Below, piece by piece: positions 1 through 12,600 of a DNA stretch of 64,000 nucleotides. The translations under genes were made by a program, and so were the position numbers. The notes under the pieces were generated by a model. That model was not told the DNA's origin. It was given only the letters and a program-made list of their open reading frames with translations, and did not search any database. The stretch is from assembly GCA_012932865.1 (NCBI GenBank), contig SAXG01000004.1, forward strand, positions 682,001-746,000. Reading direction: 5' to 3'. Origin of the DNA: Amylostereum areolatum (lineage: Eukaryota > Basidiomycota > Agaricomycetes > Russulales > Stereaceae). Positions within the stretch are counted from its first letter, which is position 1. Every line of letters starts with the position of its first letter.

Positions 1-2324
1 CGGTTGACTTCGCTCTCGGGAAGGGAGCGTAGCACATCAGGATCGACGGTCTCGGACCACTCCTCCGTCTGAGAATGTATGAGCTCGGTATCGCATTGAA
101 GACGAGACGGCAAGATGCTCACAGTCTGTGTGGTGACCTCAGGACCCGCTGACTCGGGCATCGGGGTCTCCAGCTACCCACAAACAACGGCGTCAGCGAG
201 GCATACGATGCGCAACGGAAATAACGTACCCGGACTTTGCGCGGGCACGCGAACGCGTAGCAAGGATACTCATCGGAGCAACTGGGGGAATAGCACGATG
301 TGAGTACTGTGATCACGCTCGTGGGCAGCTCCTCCCGCTCAGGCGCGGCGTCGTGCCCGCCCTCCTGGTCGTCGAGGAACATGTAAACGTCCTCAACGCC
401 ATCTTGCAGCACCCGCCCGCCCCATTCGACCTCGTAGAAAAACAGTTGCTGTTGCAGACTTCGGGCCACCTGGAGTGCGATGTACCGGTCGTTCGTCGAG
501 AAGCCTTGGTGTGCCAGTAATTCTCGTCGGACACGTGACGTCAGCGTGTTCTGTAAACGGTGACCTGAGACCTAAAATTACACCGCCAGTCGCGCGAGAC
601 CACGCACCACGATGTCTTTCCCAGTGAACGCGCGGGGATAGGGAATGCTCCCCTTGACATGCGTCCCGCGAGGAACCTCATCACGAAGCCACACGGCGAT
701 GTTGCTCAGCAAAGAAAAGTTGGCGAACTCGTCGTCATCGCCGTAGTCGTCCAGCTCGTCGAACTCGAAATCGTCCTCGTCTTCGTATTCATCCTGAGGG
801 TTGGGCCGCCTGGTATGCCTGCGCGGCTTCGCGGCCTTTCATAGACAACTGTGTCGACTCCAACTCCGCCGCCTAGGCGTGAACGCGGAGGCGGGGTGCT
901 CGCCGAAACCGTGATCGACAGATCGGGTGCGTTGAGCGAGTAGTAGGATTTAGTATCGGGGCTTTCGGTGGGAGGGTTGTTTGAGGTTGCGATCGAGGAC
1001 GACGTTGCGAGCGAGGATGCGGTCAAATTGCGAGTGAGGTTGGTTGATGACGACGTTGAACCTGTGGAACCATGCCTGGCCACATTCCGCGTCGCGACGG
1101 ATTCTGGCATGCCTCGCGCCTCAACATTGTACGTTTATATGCAAGCCATGACACTCACCACTAGACAAGCTGTGGGCAAAGCCGGGCTGTCCCACGGCCA
1201 AGATATCCTCCGACGACCCGATAGACTGTATGTCGGCTTTGGGCACCGTGAGACGGGCGGGCTTAGCCTGGGGGATCGGGGGAGGTGGTGGGACGGCGGG
1301 GTGGTAGAGTTGCGACAGCTTGATGTCGTTGGGAAAATAAGGCGAGGTTGATGAAGAGGTGCTGGAAGGCGAATCCCTGGCTGGATAGAGGGTGGTGGAC
1401 GAGGAGACGGAGGGAGGTGTATGGGGACTGTCGTCTGCGATGTCGTGAGAGCCTGGAATGCGAGGGGCGCCTGCGCCCGGGGGACGAAGGGAGGGCGTGC
1501 GTTGAAAGTGGGCGCCGGAGCCGTTGAGGCCGTTGGGAGCGGGCGGGGACCAGGAAGCAGGAGGGGACCAGTCCGGAGCGGAATCAGCAGTGGACATGAC
1601 GTTGACGGAGTGAGAAGGGCGATGGACCACTTGAGAGGGCGAGGCGGGAGACGTTGCGCTGCCGGGGCGGAAGGAAGGGGAACTGCGGACGTCTTTGGGA
1701 TCCTTGGGAATGCCGCGGTAGGGCGCGCCGTTGGGCGATCTGGCTCTGTCCGAGGGGTGCGGCCGGCGCGGACTGGGTGATGGGTGATGGTCAGCATCAG
1801 GAAGAAGATCTGGGAGAAGGAAGACGGACTGATCGTGGCCGTTGGAGGCGGGCGGGGGCGGAGGCGGAGGCGGGTCGTGGTGGTAAGGGTGGGGCTCTGG
1901 CATGTTGGTGGGAGAAGAGGTGGCGGATGTGGGCGGGAGCCTTGGGAGGGGGCGGGGAGAAGCGAGAGAGGCTGCTGAGGACTGGGAGCGCATGGAGGTC
2001 GGGCTTGTTGGGAGCGGACGTTTTCCGTCGACGGGGCTGGCGATGGGGTCTGTGGAAAGGAATGGGCGGGAGGGCGGGAGGGCTCGGGAGGAGGGACGTA
2101 CTAATGCTGCGGTAGGACGGCCTAGACGACGAGGAAGGCGTGCCTGCGCTGTCGTCGCTGTTGAGGCTGGGTGAGTGTATGCTGTTGGGGCTGTAGGCGT
2201 CGCGCTGTGGCGGATGTCGGCCGTGATGATTGATCCCAAGTGGAGGCGGGGCGCTTTCTGTGGGAGACTCGTCGGCGAACCCAGCAAGCACTTGGTTGTA
2301 CAGTTCTTGCAGATCCGCGTCCAC
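1..2324 (-). CDS. ROM2: Rom1/Rom2-like Rho1 guanine nucleotide exchange factor, N-terminal part (cut by window edge)
   Basis: Rom2-type GEFs activate Rho1 at the plasma membrane for cell-wall integrity. The start at 2324 opens MDADLQELYNQVLAGFADES. A 52-nt intron (2050-2101, GTACGT...CACAG) joins it to a long Ser/Pro-rich region, including a proline run near 1850. An acidic stretch (about 725-790) leads into a DEP domain (about 330-730) that crosses an intron at about 540-600. After DEP comes the family hallmark CYSPSCSDEYPCYAFACPRK (about 240-300), then, past another intron, WSETVDPDVLRSLPESE, which directly precedes the RhoGEF (DH) domain. DH, PH and CNH lie outside the window. The frame join between about 820 and 1110 was not resolved; an intron or a one-base slip is needed there. 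Family assignment is from DEP plus the Cys-rich motif and is strong; the exact exon set is less certain. Confidence 0.85.
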
Positions 2325-2523
2325 CGGGGGGCTGCTCGTTCGTCGGGACGTGCGTGGCGATCGTGGACATCTCGCTGGACGAGCTGGCGACGACGGCTAC
2401 GATGAGGAAAGAGGCAAGGCGGTCGTGGCAGTCGACGAGCACGGATAAAGTAGATCGGCAGAAGTGCGTCAAACTCGGAAAGCGCGCGCGCGCGGACTCC
2501 CAGTCTCCTCAACTACCACTCGC
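2325..2523. promoter_or_regulatory. Divergent promoter between Rom2-like and Trm140-like genes
   Basis: This 199-nt spacer separates two start codons facing away from each other, so it must carry both promoters. No TATA box was seen; a CG-alternating run (gcgcgcgcgcg) lies near 2482-2493. Confidence 0.5.
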
Positions 2524-4197
2524 ATGCCTCCCAACTCCAAGCTCGCCTCCTCCGTTCGTCCCCTCGACAACGATCCCGCCTTTGGTTCTCGGTCTGCTCC
2601 TCCTTTTTCTCCTCCGATCCTCACCCTCAACCCCTCCCAGCTTTCTCACCGAGGACGCCGATGTTTGGTCTCAAAACGCCTGGGACCACGTCCCTCCCCC
2701 AGACGATCAGGCAGACACCATAGCTGCTTCCCTCGCTCGTCAACGGGCTGTCCCCGTTCCCGACACAGACAAGCCGAAATACAACGACAAACCCGCCCGC
2801 CATTGGTGCGTGCGTTCCAAGCCCGATCCCCGCGTCCTGCTCACGCCCTCGGCAGGGACAACTTTTACAAAATGAACGCCAGCAACTTTTTCAAGAACAG
2901 GAAATGGTGCGTTCCATCTCGCCAGTGCACCATCTTCCCACACAACCATCGCCCTACAGGCTGCACCTGGAATTCCCAGAGCTCGTCGCCGCCGCCCAAG
3001 ACTCAGTGAGTCACTCTTCCACTCCTCCCGTTCCCTGCCCAGATAATCCTTCTCAAGCCAGGCAGGCGCACGCACCGTCGTCGAGTTCGGCTGCTGGTGA
3101 GCACCTCCACTCCCGCTTCTCCCCACGCGATCGCTCAAAATACCGCCATCCCCGTCCAGGCGCGGGCAACTCGGTCTTTCCCCTCCTCGCCGACAATCGC
3201 AATCCGGCGCTCAAAATCCACGCGTTCGACTACTCCTCGCATGCGGTCAAGCTCGTGCAGGTACGGGAACTATTCACCTCAGCGCTCGGCAGCGTCCTTG
3301 ATCCCGTCGTCGCAGAATAACCCCCTGTACACCTCCCCTCCTTGCGGCTCCATCACAGCCGGTGTTTGGGATCTCGCCTCAGACCATCTTCCCGAAGGTC
3401 TCGAGCCCGCATCCGCCGACATCGTGATCCTCGTCTTCGTTCTCAGCGCCCTGCACCCCGATGAATGGCATCGAGCGGTGACCAACATCCATACTGTGCG
3501 TCCACCCGAGTCCGGCGCCCTCCGATTGACAAACATCGTGGTCTGCAGGTCCTCAAACCGGGCGGACTCGTCCTCTTCCGCGACTACGGCCGCCACGATC
3601 TCACCCAGCTCCGCTTCAAAACCGGACGTCTGCTGGACGACAACTTCTACATCCGCGGCGACAAAACGCGTGTCTACTTTTTCGAGCTAGGTTCGCCACC
3701 ATCCTTTCTCCCTGGGATCGAGTTCCCTTGCTCATCTGCTCCAACAGACGAGCTCGCTTTGCTTTTCACGGGACTGCCTGCCCCGTCCAAGGACGTGCAC
3801 GATACCACCGAAATCGTCGACGATCCCGAGGATGAGCTAGGCTCTAGAGAGGTCATGCAACCCACCGCCACGTCCAACACGGCCCCATCCACCGAGCACA
3901 CCCCCATCACCTCACCATCGCCTCACACTCCTTCCCTGGACGAACCGGGGCCCTCAAAACCTTCCCTTTCCACCCTCCGTCACCCCTTCGATCCACCCAA
4001 ATCTTCTCGACCCCACCTTTATCTCCCCCCGCAACGCCTTCACCATCGCCCAGCTCGGCGTCGACCGTCGCCTGATCGTCAACCGCAAGCGCCAGCTCAA
4101 TATGTACCGCGTCTGGATGCAAGGCCAAGTTCCAGAAACCCTGACCCTTTCTCCCTTCTCACATATCGCGACGCGACGCCGCGAACGCGAAGGCTAG
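2524..4197 (+). CDS. TRM140: tRNA N3-methylcytidine methyltransferase (Trm140/METTL2-METTL6 family)
   Basis: The family uses SAM to make m3C32 in the anticodon loop of tRNA-Ser/Thr. Splicing gives [20 protein letters not shown], then [17 protein letters not shown] (family N-terminus), [19 protein letters not shown] motif I (VVEFGC, then AGNSVFPLL), a DYS acidic loop, the motif [29 protein letters not shown] and [20 protein letters not shown]. The C-terminus is [19 protein letters not shown] followed by MYRVWMQ. Introns are about 50 nt, e.g. GTCTGC...CCCAG (2602-2650) and GTGCGT...GGCAG (about 2816-2867). Oddities: an extra base (near 3095) breaks the GC-GAGN motif at the exon end, and a further unexplained frame change lies between about 3900 and 4040. 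Which paralogue class it belongs to is not decided. Confidence 0.85.
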
Positions 4198-5023
4198 AGT
4201 CGTCGGAGTTGGCGATGCTGGCAGGCGCGCGAAATTCGAACTGCGGGGGGGGGTTGACGTTGCTTCGTATGAGTCCTGTGATGCATTCTCACGTATCGCG
4301 TGCAATTCAAAAACCACTTGCAGATGAAATGCATTTATCGGACCAGGGGTGCGGGTGGTCGGGTGCTAATATCTGCGCCTCTGAGCGCAACGCAGCCTGT
4401 CTGGGGTTGGATTCTCCTGGGTACGGGGATGCCAGTGGAGATGACGCCATCCGTCGTCCACTGAGGGCCGGGGGGCTGAAGGTAGAGGTGGGACTCCAGC
4501 AGAACACCGAGTCTCCATCACCATTGAATGACCCACCCCAAGTACTTGTACTTGACATCGGGTATCGTGACGAGCTGACAGTGAGCACACCGACGGGAAA
4601 AACTGCAAAACACCGAACATCGACGACACGGGGAATGAATTCTCGTTCGGACGTCCGCGAACGACGATCGTTCGAACCTGCCTTCCGCCGCCCACAGAAT
4701 CCACGACCGTAATCCGAATGGAGATGGGGACCCTTGCAATTGGGGTAAACAAGTCGAAGAGATCGCCCCGATCGACGTCCAATTACCCGATTGCATTGCA
4801 GTACAGCTGGTCAGTGCTACCTTCAAGCTTCCACGATAGCGATCAAACGCTGAGCGCTCATCACACGCAACGATGGAATAACGATGGATGCTCCACGAGA
4901 TATATATCTATAAAACGCGTACAATTGGACGTCATGGTTCCAGGGGAGGGACAAGATTGAGCGAGGTATTACAGTACTTATAAGGTCACAACAAACAACG
5001 ACGGACGACGGCCACGTCTACAC
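4198..5023. other. Convergent intergenic spacer (3' ends of two genes)
   Basis: This 826-nt spacer separates the 3' ends of the tRNA methyltransferase and the permease. Short open frames exist on both strands but none has a recognisable motif. An AT-rich patch (agatatatatctataaaa) lies at about 4899-4915. No gene is supported. Confidence 0.5.
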
Positions 5024-7739
5024 TCAGAACAAGGCGTTGAAGATCTTTTCTCCCAAGTTCTTGGGCGGGACCTTCCGGAGTCTCGGTCTCCTCGATCGTC
5101 GGGATACCCTGAAAACGCGCCAGCCGGTCAGCTCCCAAAGAGCGGAGATGAGAAAACTGGAAGAGAAACGCACCCTCCAGAAGTCCATCTCGTGTGAGCG
5201 CCAGAACTTGGTGCGTTTCCAGATTTTCCAGCCGGCATACGTGAGGAAGAACAGCGGCACGTTGAGGTAGGCGGTGACGAAGTCGGCCGAGTTCCACACG
5301 AAGAAGACTTTCAGGCCGTTGATGAGGATGAAGAACGACGTCCAGAACAGGCCCCATATCGCGAGACCGGGCTGGAGGGTGCTGTAGTACACGAGCTTGG
5401 TGCGGTCGAGCCCCTGTTTGCGATGGCCGGCCCCTGCGCGGTAACAACGCGTAAATGCGTGGCTCAAGGGTTCGAAAAAGAGCAAACACGTACAGAAGCG
5501 GATGTACGTCAGGTTGATAGGTACCCCATGTGAAGAACCCGGCGACGGTGGTGAGCGACTGGAACCAGCTGTAGAAACTATCAATATCAAGGGTGAATCG
5601 ACGAAGAAAAAAAGGAAAAGACGCACGTGAAGACATCGGCGGAACCGCTCGATACGCTCATGAACGAGAGGAATGCGAAGCAGGACTGAGAGATAGGTCA
5701 GGCGACAGACGTTGGGATTTTTTCCGCAGAAAACTTACGGTGAAGAGGACAGAGGCAATGGGAATACCGCCCTTGGTGCAGTAGGAGAAGATGCTGGGGG
5801 GCCTGTCCACGGATGGACAAACCGTAAAGCACTCGGGAGGCAGCGAACAGGAAGCTGTTTCCGGCGGAGAGAGCACTGGTGAAGATACCGGCGTTGATGA
5901 CCGACGGGAGGACTGCACGCATGATGTTAGCTGAATCCTGAGAGCTGCGCCTAAACCAATACACACCCGAGATACCGGCACGACGGATGGCAATAACGTA
6001 GGGTGAAGCAGTCGCCGTCCCTCCGCCACCGAGAAGGCTGCTATCATTGTAGGGGACGAGCATGCCAGTGATAAGAATGCCGAGAATCTATACCGACGTG
6101 AGAAAAAAAAGGTGGAGTACCCTGCAAAGGGTCACATACGTAGAAGATCAGGATACGCCAGAAGACACGGCGAACGGCACGGGCGATGTTCCTACGAGGA
6201 TTCTCGGTTTCTGAAGGCCGCGCTGGAAGGGAAGAAGCGTCGGTAACGGAGAAAGGCGGGAGAAAGGAGACCTACATCGCGACGAGCTCCATGCCCTGGA
6301 AGGAGAAAGCAGCTTGTACGAAAACATTGAGGAACGCGATGAAGCGGTCCGCGCCGATGTGGCTGACAAGGCCAGCCCTAGCAAAGGAACCGGGGTTTTT
6401 CCAGTACTGAAAGGACGAGTTCAGCGGGGTCACTCTGATGGGTGAGATATATGGGACGCGACTCACACGGAAGCCAAGTCGGTCACGATCGGGTCCTCCT
6501 CCAAGATCAATGACGAGACCAGCGATGATGAGACCGGTGATCAAAGACACTGCATAGGACGGTCAGTTGAGGGGGGGGAAGAAAAACGATCGCTGGGGAC
6601 TGACGCTTGATGATCGAGAAGAAAAACTCGGCTGGGGAGGGAGGGGTGAGCAAACTTGGGCCGAATGGGCAAGCGGCGGGTACGTACATTCACCAAACCA
6701 CCTGGCGCCGAAGATGTTGATGGTGCATACGGCGACGCAGAAGACGGCAAGGTAAATAGGGGCGTGGTCTTTCTGAAACGGCCATCAGCATAAACGGCAG
6801 GTCGTGTGAGTAGAACAAGCGCTCACGTTGTCGTCCCAGAACGAGATCAAAATTTGTGCGGCGACGACCTCGACGGGAACGGTAATTGCTTGAGCCTAAA
6901 AAATGGACGGAGGTGAGAAGTGTTTCAGAGGGGGAATGAGAAAGGAGACCTACGTAGAAGTAGTTCTGGATGGGGGGTGGATGCAATTGATGAGCACGAG
7001 ACCAAGAGGAACCATTAGCCTGAACGCACCCATCCAACCTAGGGAATCGCGATAACATCAGCCAAGAACCAAAGCGGCGGGGTGGGCCAGACACGTACGG
7101 CAAAACCAAGAGCGGGGTCGACCCAACGGGCAGCTGACTGTAGGGAAAAAAGGCTTGAGGAAAAGAAGCTGGGCGGAGGAAGGGGGAAACGCACCAAAAT
7201 GGGGGAAGGTGCCGGAGATGGGGGCCAAAGACGTCATCTCGCCGATGGAGCAAAGCGAGCTGGGGCGTCAATTTTCGAGAGTAAGATAAAATTTTCGTGG
7301 GTGAAAGATGGAGACTGACGCATAGGCGACGGTGCCTACGAGAATGTAGGCGAGGAGCGCACCCAAAGGACCTGCGCCGGACAAGGCAGAGCCAGAACCG
7401 AGGAAAAGACCAGTACCGATGGTGCCGGCGATCTAGAGGGGGGATAGAGGGGTCAAACCAGGGAGAGAGAAGAGAATATACGGGAGAAGACTGACGGCGA
7501 TCCTGATAAAGAGGGGGATGAGGATGAGGATGAGATGAGGATAAGAAGGTAGGAGGGGAGATGCGTACATCTGAACATGGCGCTGCTTGAGGGTGCGCTG
7601 AACGCGGTCAGTGTCGACGGCGCTGAAGTGATAGCGGTCATCGTCGTCGTTTCCGGCGGGGACGACTGTAGCCTGGAGCGACGCCCTTCTCGAGGGACTT
7701 GTCGTCGGCGGTGTACACCTTTTCGTTCTCGCTGGACAT
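5024..7739 (-). CDS. Amino acid permease (APC superfamily, fungal YAT/AAP family)
   Basis: Proton-coupled amino acid uptake across the plasma membrane is the family role; substrate cannot be read from sequence. The start at 7739 (MSSENEKVYTADDKSLEKGV) gives a short cytosolic N-terminus with RTLKQRHVQM just before the first helix. The hallmark first segment IAGTIGTGLFLGSGSAL (about 7390-7435) is followed by CSIGEMTSLAPISGTFPHF, NYFYTQAITVPVE, FQGMELVAM with SETENPRR, GNSFLFAASRVLYGL, and the last part LDRTKLVYYS to WKIWKRTKFW. About ten short introns were seen. The C-terminus is VPPKNLGEKIFNALF. One extra base (about 5519) separates FFTWGT from INLTYIRF, normally continuous in this family. The upstream region carries a MITE. 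Confidence 0.9.
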
Positions 7740-8176
7740 GATGAGGATGAGGAGCGAGGAGGTGCCGCAGCTACCGGGAGGGCCGAAGGGGTCGGGGGAG
7801 CGCGAGGGATAGGAGGAGCGCACTCGGTCCTTGATAAAGCTTGTGAGGGAGAAAGCTGTGCCTGGTCGGCCAAGGACTGGAGAAGATAAGAAGGCACGCC
7901 TGTTAGCAAGGCACGGAGGCAAGACCGGGCCCCCTTGGGGTTCCCGATAAGAAGGCCTCTCTCCGCCAACCTGTCGGTCACTAAGTAAATGCGGGTTGAT
8001 GGCGAACGCGTGGCCCGCTCCGTTTTCCTATCGCTCCCTTCACTGCGATTTGGTCTGCCATGTATCGAGATACACCCTTGGCCTGTCCGTTATCCCCCTA
8101 CCAACCCGTCCTCGTACTCTTCCCCATCAAGAAGATCCACCTCGCAGTGGCACCGCCCCCCGAACCCACCAAGTAC
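7740..8176. other. 5' region of the amino acid permease
   Basis: This is promoter/leader sequence between the permease start and the left end of the transposon. No clear TATA box or other gene was seen. Confidence 0.4.
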
Positions 8177-8390
8177 CACCGGGGGCATTAAGTGGTAATC
8201 TGCATCCTTAGATAAGCTGGAGAACGGTTTGAAGTATCGCCTTTCCAACGGCTGGAGGCCGGGCCTAGAGATACCGAGAACAATATCTTTGTGTTAGATC
8301 CCAATCAAAGCTAGTAGGTACTCAGAATGACTTATTTACAATTGATGATGACCATCTCCTGCTGAGCAGTTGCAAATAAGATATTTGCAT
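8177..8390 (+). repeat. Left terminal inverted repeat of the MITE
   Basis: The outer 60 bp or so match the right arm perfectly. Scattered substitutions increase inward (for example CGCC against CACC near 8238), with no visible indels over 214 bp. Confidence 0.9.
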
Positions 8391-8415
8391 GGTGTGGGCA
8401 TGCTGTGTGAATATC

Positions 8416-8585
8416 TTATTTGCAAGACCTTCTCCGGAGAAAGGGCAAAGCAATCTCAAAGACATCCTTTCCACCTCGTGGCCGATGATACGAGAACAAC
8501 TTATTTGCAAGACCTCATCCGAAGAAAGGACAAAGCAATCTCAAATATATCATTTCCACCTCGTGGCTGATGCTACGCAAACATC
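8416..8585 (+). repeat. Two tandem 85-bp repeats inside the MITE
   Basis: Copies are 8416-8500 and 8501-8585; both begin TTATTTGCAAGACC and share caaagcaatctcaaa and ttccacctcgtgg. A third, diverged TTATTTGC start at 8586 begins the part shared with the right arm. The second copy overlaps the inner edge of the right repeat (8575-8788). Confidence 0.9.
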
Positions 8586-8788
8586 TTATTTGCGACTGCT
8601 CGGCGGGAGATGTCCATCATCAGTTGTAAATAGGTTGTTCTAAGTACCTACTAGCCTTAGTTGGGATCTAGCACAAAAATATTATTCTTGACACCTCCAG
8701 GCCCGGCCTCCAGCCGTTGGAAAGGTGATACTTCAAACCGTTCTCCAGCTTATCTAAGGATGCAGATTACCACTTAATGCCCCCGGTG
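8575..8788 (-). repeat. Right terminal inverted repeat of the MITE
   Basis: This is the reverse complement of 8177-8390 and ends ...CTTAATGCCCCCGGTG before the TAC duplication. Both arms have the same length. Confidence 0.9.
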
Positions 8789-9643
8789 TACATCCAACTG
8801 TCGGGATACTGCACTGCCGTCTTTACATGTGCCCTTCTTCCTTAACAAGCTCTTCATTGATCCGACCTGGCTCTATATATTCACCTTCCCTCACTGGCTC
8901 CAGCTGGCTCCGTCCGTTCCACAAATGGCCTCAAACGCCGGCCGTAGGTTGGTCCCCCCACCGCCGTAGCATGCCGGCAACTTACATCATTGATCTCCTG
9001 CAAAACTGTAGTCACTGGTGATCACATTTTTCTTGCATTTTTCCCAGTTGGTGTAGCGGCAAGGACCCGGTCTGCATCGAGGCTGACCCTACATGAAAGG
9101 TTGGCTGTTGCCAACTGTCACCATCGCCACAGACGCCCACGAGTCCCGCAAAGCTGTGGACCTCGTGTAGACTTGAGGCTACTTGCCGCAATTTTTATAA
9201 TGATATGAACGCCAAATCGGTTCCCCAGCATTACCATCACGCGGTCACCAAAAATGCTGTACATACTTAAGTGTAGTCTGAGCTTGAGTTGCGGCAAACG
9301 CGGACGTGAGAGTAAACCCCCATTTACATAGCCCAAGTCGACGACAGCTTGAGAACAGGGCGCGGTATCGGTGCAGGATGAATTCCGCCAGCTTGCTGAG
9401 CGGGACTGCTCGAAGCTGGCCTGCGATGACGGAGGAAAAAGTAAAACTGCCGGCAGGTTGGCCGAACAAGCGCCGATTCTGCGACCCGGCCGAGACCGGG
9501 CCGAGAAGGCGATCGCTCTCCGTCTCCGCTTGGTCTCATCCTCTCGTTCACCGGTCTCGCTCTCTCTCACTTCCTTTGCAATTGGTCCGCTTTTCTCGGA
9601 CGAGTCCGACTTCGCGCACACAGCTCTATCTCCCCCCTGAGAA
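8789..9643. promoter_or_regulatory. 5' region of the GPATCH1-like gene
   Basis: 855 nt between the MITE and the next start codon. A TATA-like ctatatattc lies at about 8871-8882, far from the start codon. No other gene is supported. Confidence 0.4.
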
Positions 9644-12600
9644 ATGAGCGGAACCAGCCGTCTCAAACGCAAACTCGACGAGCAGGGCGTCAACTACTCT
9701 AGCGGAAGGGCCACCGAGAATTTCTGTCTCGTGCGCACCTTTCTTCCGCCTTCTCAGACATGCGTCGCTCACGCGCTCTTCGCAGATCGGTACCCCCCTT
9801 CCGCCTCTAGAGAGATCCAAGGACACTGGCGAATATGTTCCGCTGTGGAAGCAAGACGTGAGTCCCATCTGGCGTTGACGTACACTGTAAATGTTCAGCA
9901 TCGGTTTGGCTGCGACTAGGTGAGAGACGAGCAAGGTCGTCGACGACTTCACGGCGCCTTCACAGGGGGGATTCTCAGCCGGATACTTCAACACCGTCGG
10001 CTCCAAAGAAGGTGCGTGTATCCCCGACCTCCTCAAGCTCTGACGCTGACTTCGACTCGAGGTTGGACCCCGTCCACATTCATCTCGTCGCGCGGGGACC
10101 GCTCAAAGAAGAAAGATGCGCGGCCCGAGGATTTCATGGACGAGGAGGATCTCGCCGAGCTGAGGGAGAACCAACTCATGCAGGGCTGTGAAGGAACAGA
10201 GGGACATTCTCGGTGGACACGCAGGCGGAACTTGGGCGCGAGAGGCGACCCCGAGGAAGAGTGAGTGCCCATCCATCCTTGCGCGACTCAAGCTCCTAAC
10301 TCCAGCCATGATCGAACAGCTCAATGGCCTAACAGCATCGCCCGCGCACTGATGCCTCCTCCCGAGGACTCCCCTGGCATGCTCCTACTCAAGAAGATGG
10401 GCTGGCGTCCAGGCCAAGGCGTCGGCCCACGCGTCACCTGGCGACAGCGCAAAATGCAAGACCTGCTTTCGGAGGGGAAATCCCTGAACGACATCAACCT
10501 TCGATGCGCTCGAGGACGATGAAGAGGCGAAGAAGCACATGTACCCTCCACGCGACACCGTCGTGCCCATCATGCCCAGGAAGGACAACGCACATGGCGT
10601 CGGATACCTTCCCGGCGCTGGACTTGGCGACAGGCGTGGGCAGGCCTCCACCGCGCCTCACGGTCCCAAGCTCTCCTGTGAGTCTTAAGCGAGATTGGGC
10701 GGCGAGTCGTGGCTTATGTTCTCGTGATTTCTGCTTGCAGCCGGTTTCGGACTGGGTGCTCTGAACGATGCGGACGACGACGATGTCGACGTGTACGACA
10801 GTTCGGTGCGTACCGAGAGGACGTATATGCCCTACGATGCGATGGACGCGGACGCGGAAGACAAAATCACCCTTAACAGCCGGCATGCACGCGAATCACG
10901 TCCCAAACCTCAGCCCACCGTGCGTAGTGTCCACGCGCGTCAACACTCATATCTAACATGTACATAGCCGTCCGCTCCCAGACAAAAGTTCAACGACGGC
11001 ACGCCCGTGCTCGAAGGCTTTGTTCTATCCAAGATCCCTGTCAAGGAGGACAAATGGTGACTGTTTGTCATTACCTGTGGTTATTCGTCTCATCTTGCAT
11101 ATGTGCAGGTTCCCGTTACCGGACGTCCCACCGGGCTGGAAGCCCGATCCTCGACGAGTATGGAGCCAGGATAAAGGCAAGGAAAATATGGACGGTGGCA
11201 AGCCCATCATGGTCGGAATACGACGCAACCATCTGACTGCCGCAGATGTAAGGCCTCTCTTCTTCCTCGGTGAAACTGCCTTCATTCACTCATTCAGTAT
11301 TCATATTGTAGAGAGGTTCGATACTCGGGGAGACACCTCTACCCAGCGCACCACGATCCATCTTCGACTATATGACCCAGAAAGATCGCGAACGCATCCA
11401 AAACGCAGCGAAGAGCCTTCACGCACCGACTCCTACCCCTCTACCGACGGCCCCTTCCGCACCATCCGAGTCTCCCTCCTCAATACCTTTTACGCCTCCC
11501 AACATCGCCGAAGCCGCCCTCCGGGGCTTCATGCCCTTCCCCACCGACCCCGTGAAACAATCGCGCTACATCGCCTACCTCCGCTCGCAAACCACCCCCG
11601 AAGCGTCCGACCTGGCTCCGCAAGCCCTCCCGGGCCAAAGTGCCGACCAACTTCACAAGGAGCTCGCGGACTACGCCAAGAGTGCCGCGATCTTCAAGCC
11701 CGTCTCAGGGCGCGATGGCGAGCCGTTTCACGAGCGCGGCCGTCGTCGACAACGGACCAAAGGTCGTGGAGGGACTGCATCAGCCTGTGCATCGAGACGA
11801 GGACGAGGAGGTGAAGCGCGCGGAGGAGAAGAGGAAGGAAGAAGACAAGGCGAGGGCGCAGCGGGAGGACGAGGAGGCCGTCGTCGGGTCCAAAGCGCAC
11901 GCGGCCAGGTCGGGCATGTACGGGGCCCTCACGCGCGAAGTGCGTCCTTGGCAGCCTTCGAAGCTCCTCTGCAAGCGCTTCGGGGTAAAGGACCCCAATC
12001 CTGAAATCAAGACGGAGACGCCGATGCCGGGGGTCGCGGGGAGCGCCATCGATGGGCGGGGAGCGGGGAGCGGTGGAAACGCGTGGCAGCCGGAGCAAGC
12101 GCTGGCGGAGGCCGATCTGAAGACGGCGATGATGGCGACGGGGTCGAAGGACGAGACGCCGGCGGCGGGTGGAGGGACGACCAGGAATTTGGATTCCATC
12201 GGGCTGGGGGAGGACGAGGAGCAGGGGAGGGACACGCTCACGTACGTGCGGCCGAGCATGGACATCTTCAAGGCTATTTTCGCGAGCGACGACGAGGACA
12301 GCGACGACGAGGAGCCTCCGCCGCCGCTCCCCGTGGTCGATGTTGAAGTCGCCAAAGTCGAACCTGGCTCCTCAACTTCACATGTACCCGCGCATCTGCG
12401 TGCGGACACGGACGTCGATATGTCACCGTACACCCCCCAGACGGCCTCGCAACCGTACGCGAAGGAGGGCCCAGTCGACATCACGACGTTCAAGCCTACG
12501 TTCGTGCCCCGCGGCGAGCGCGAGACGAAGAAATCGAAGGATAAGAAGGACAAGAACAAAGATAGGAAGAAGGCTAAGGCGGTTGTGTCTTTCGCGATGG

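Larger units (their letters stand above)
8177..8788. mobile_element. 612-bp foldback MITE (non-autonomous DNA transposon)
   Basis: The outer ends are exact inverted repeats starting CACCGGGGGCATTAAGTGG on each strand, and similarity continues for 214 bp per arm (8177-8390 against 8575-8788) without length change. The element is flanked on both sides by TAC (8174-8176 and 8789-8791), a likely 3-bp target-site duplication. The CAC... terminus and 3-bp duplication resemble CACTA/CMC elements, but this is inference. There is no coding capacity. Inside are two 85-bp direct repeats. The element sits about 440 bp upstream of the permease start and about 860 bp upstream of the GPATCH1 start. Transcribed, it would form a long hairpin. 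Confidence 0.9.

Noticed and set aside
1121..2512. Continuous long open frame on the - strand through the Rom2 N-terminal region
   Set aside because: Its first third is a GC-rich shadow frame. The true start at 2324 and the 52-nt intron at 2050-2101 join a different first exon to the same downstream frame.
4660..4700. tRNA B-box-like gttcgaac
   Set aside because: The flanking bases do not form a T stem on either strand, and no A box or acceptor stem was found at the right distance.
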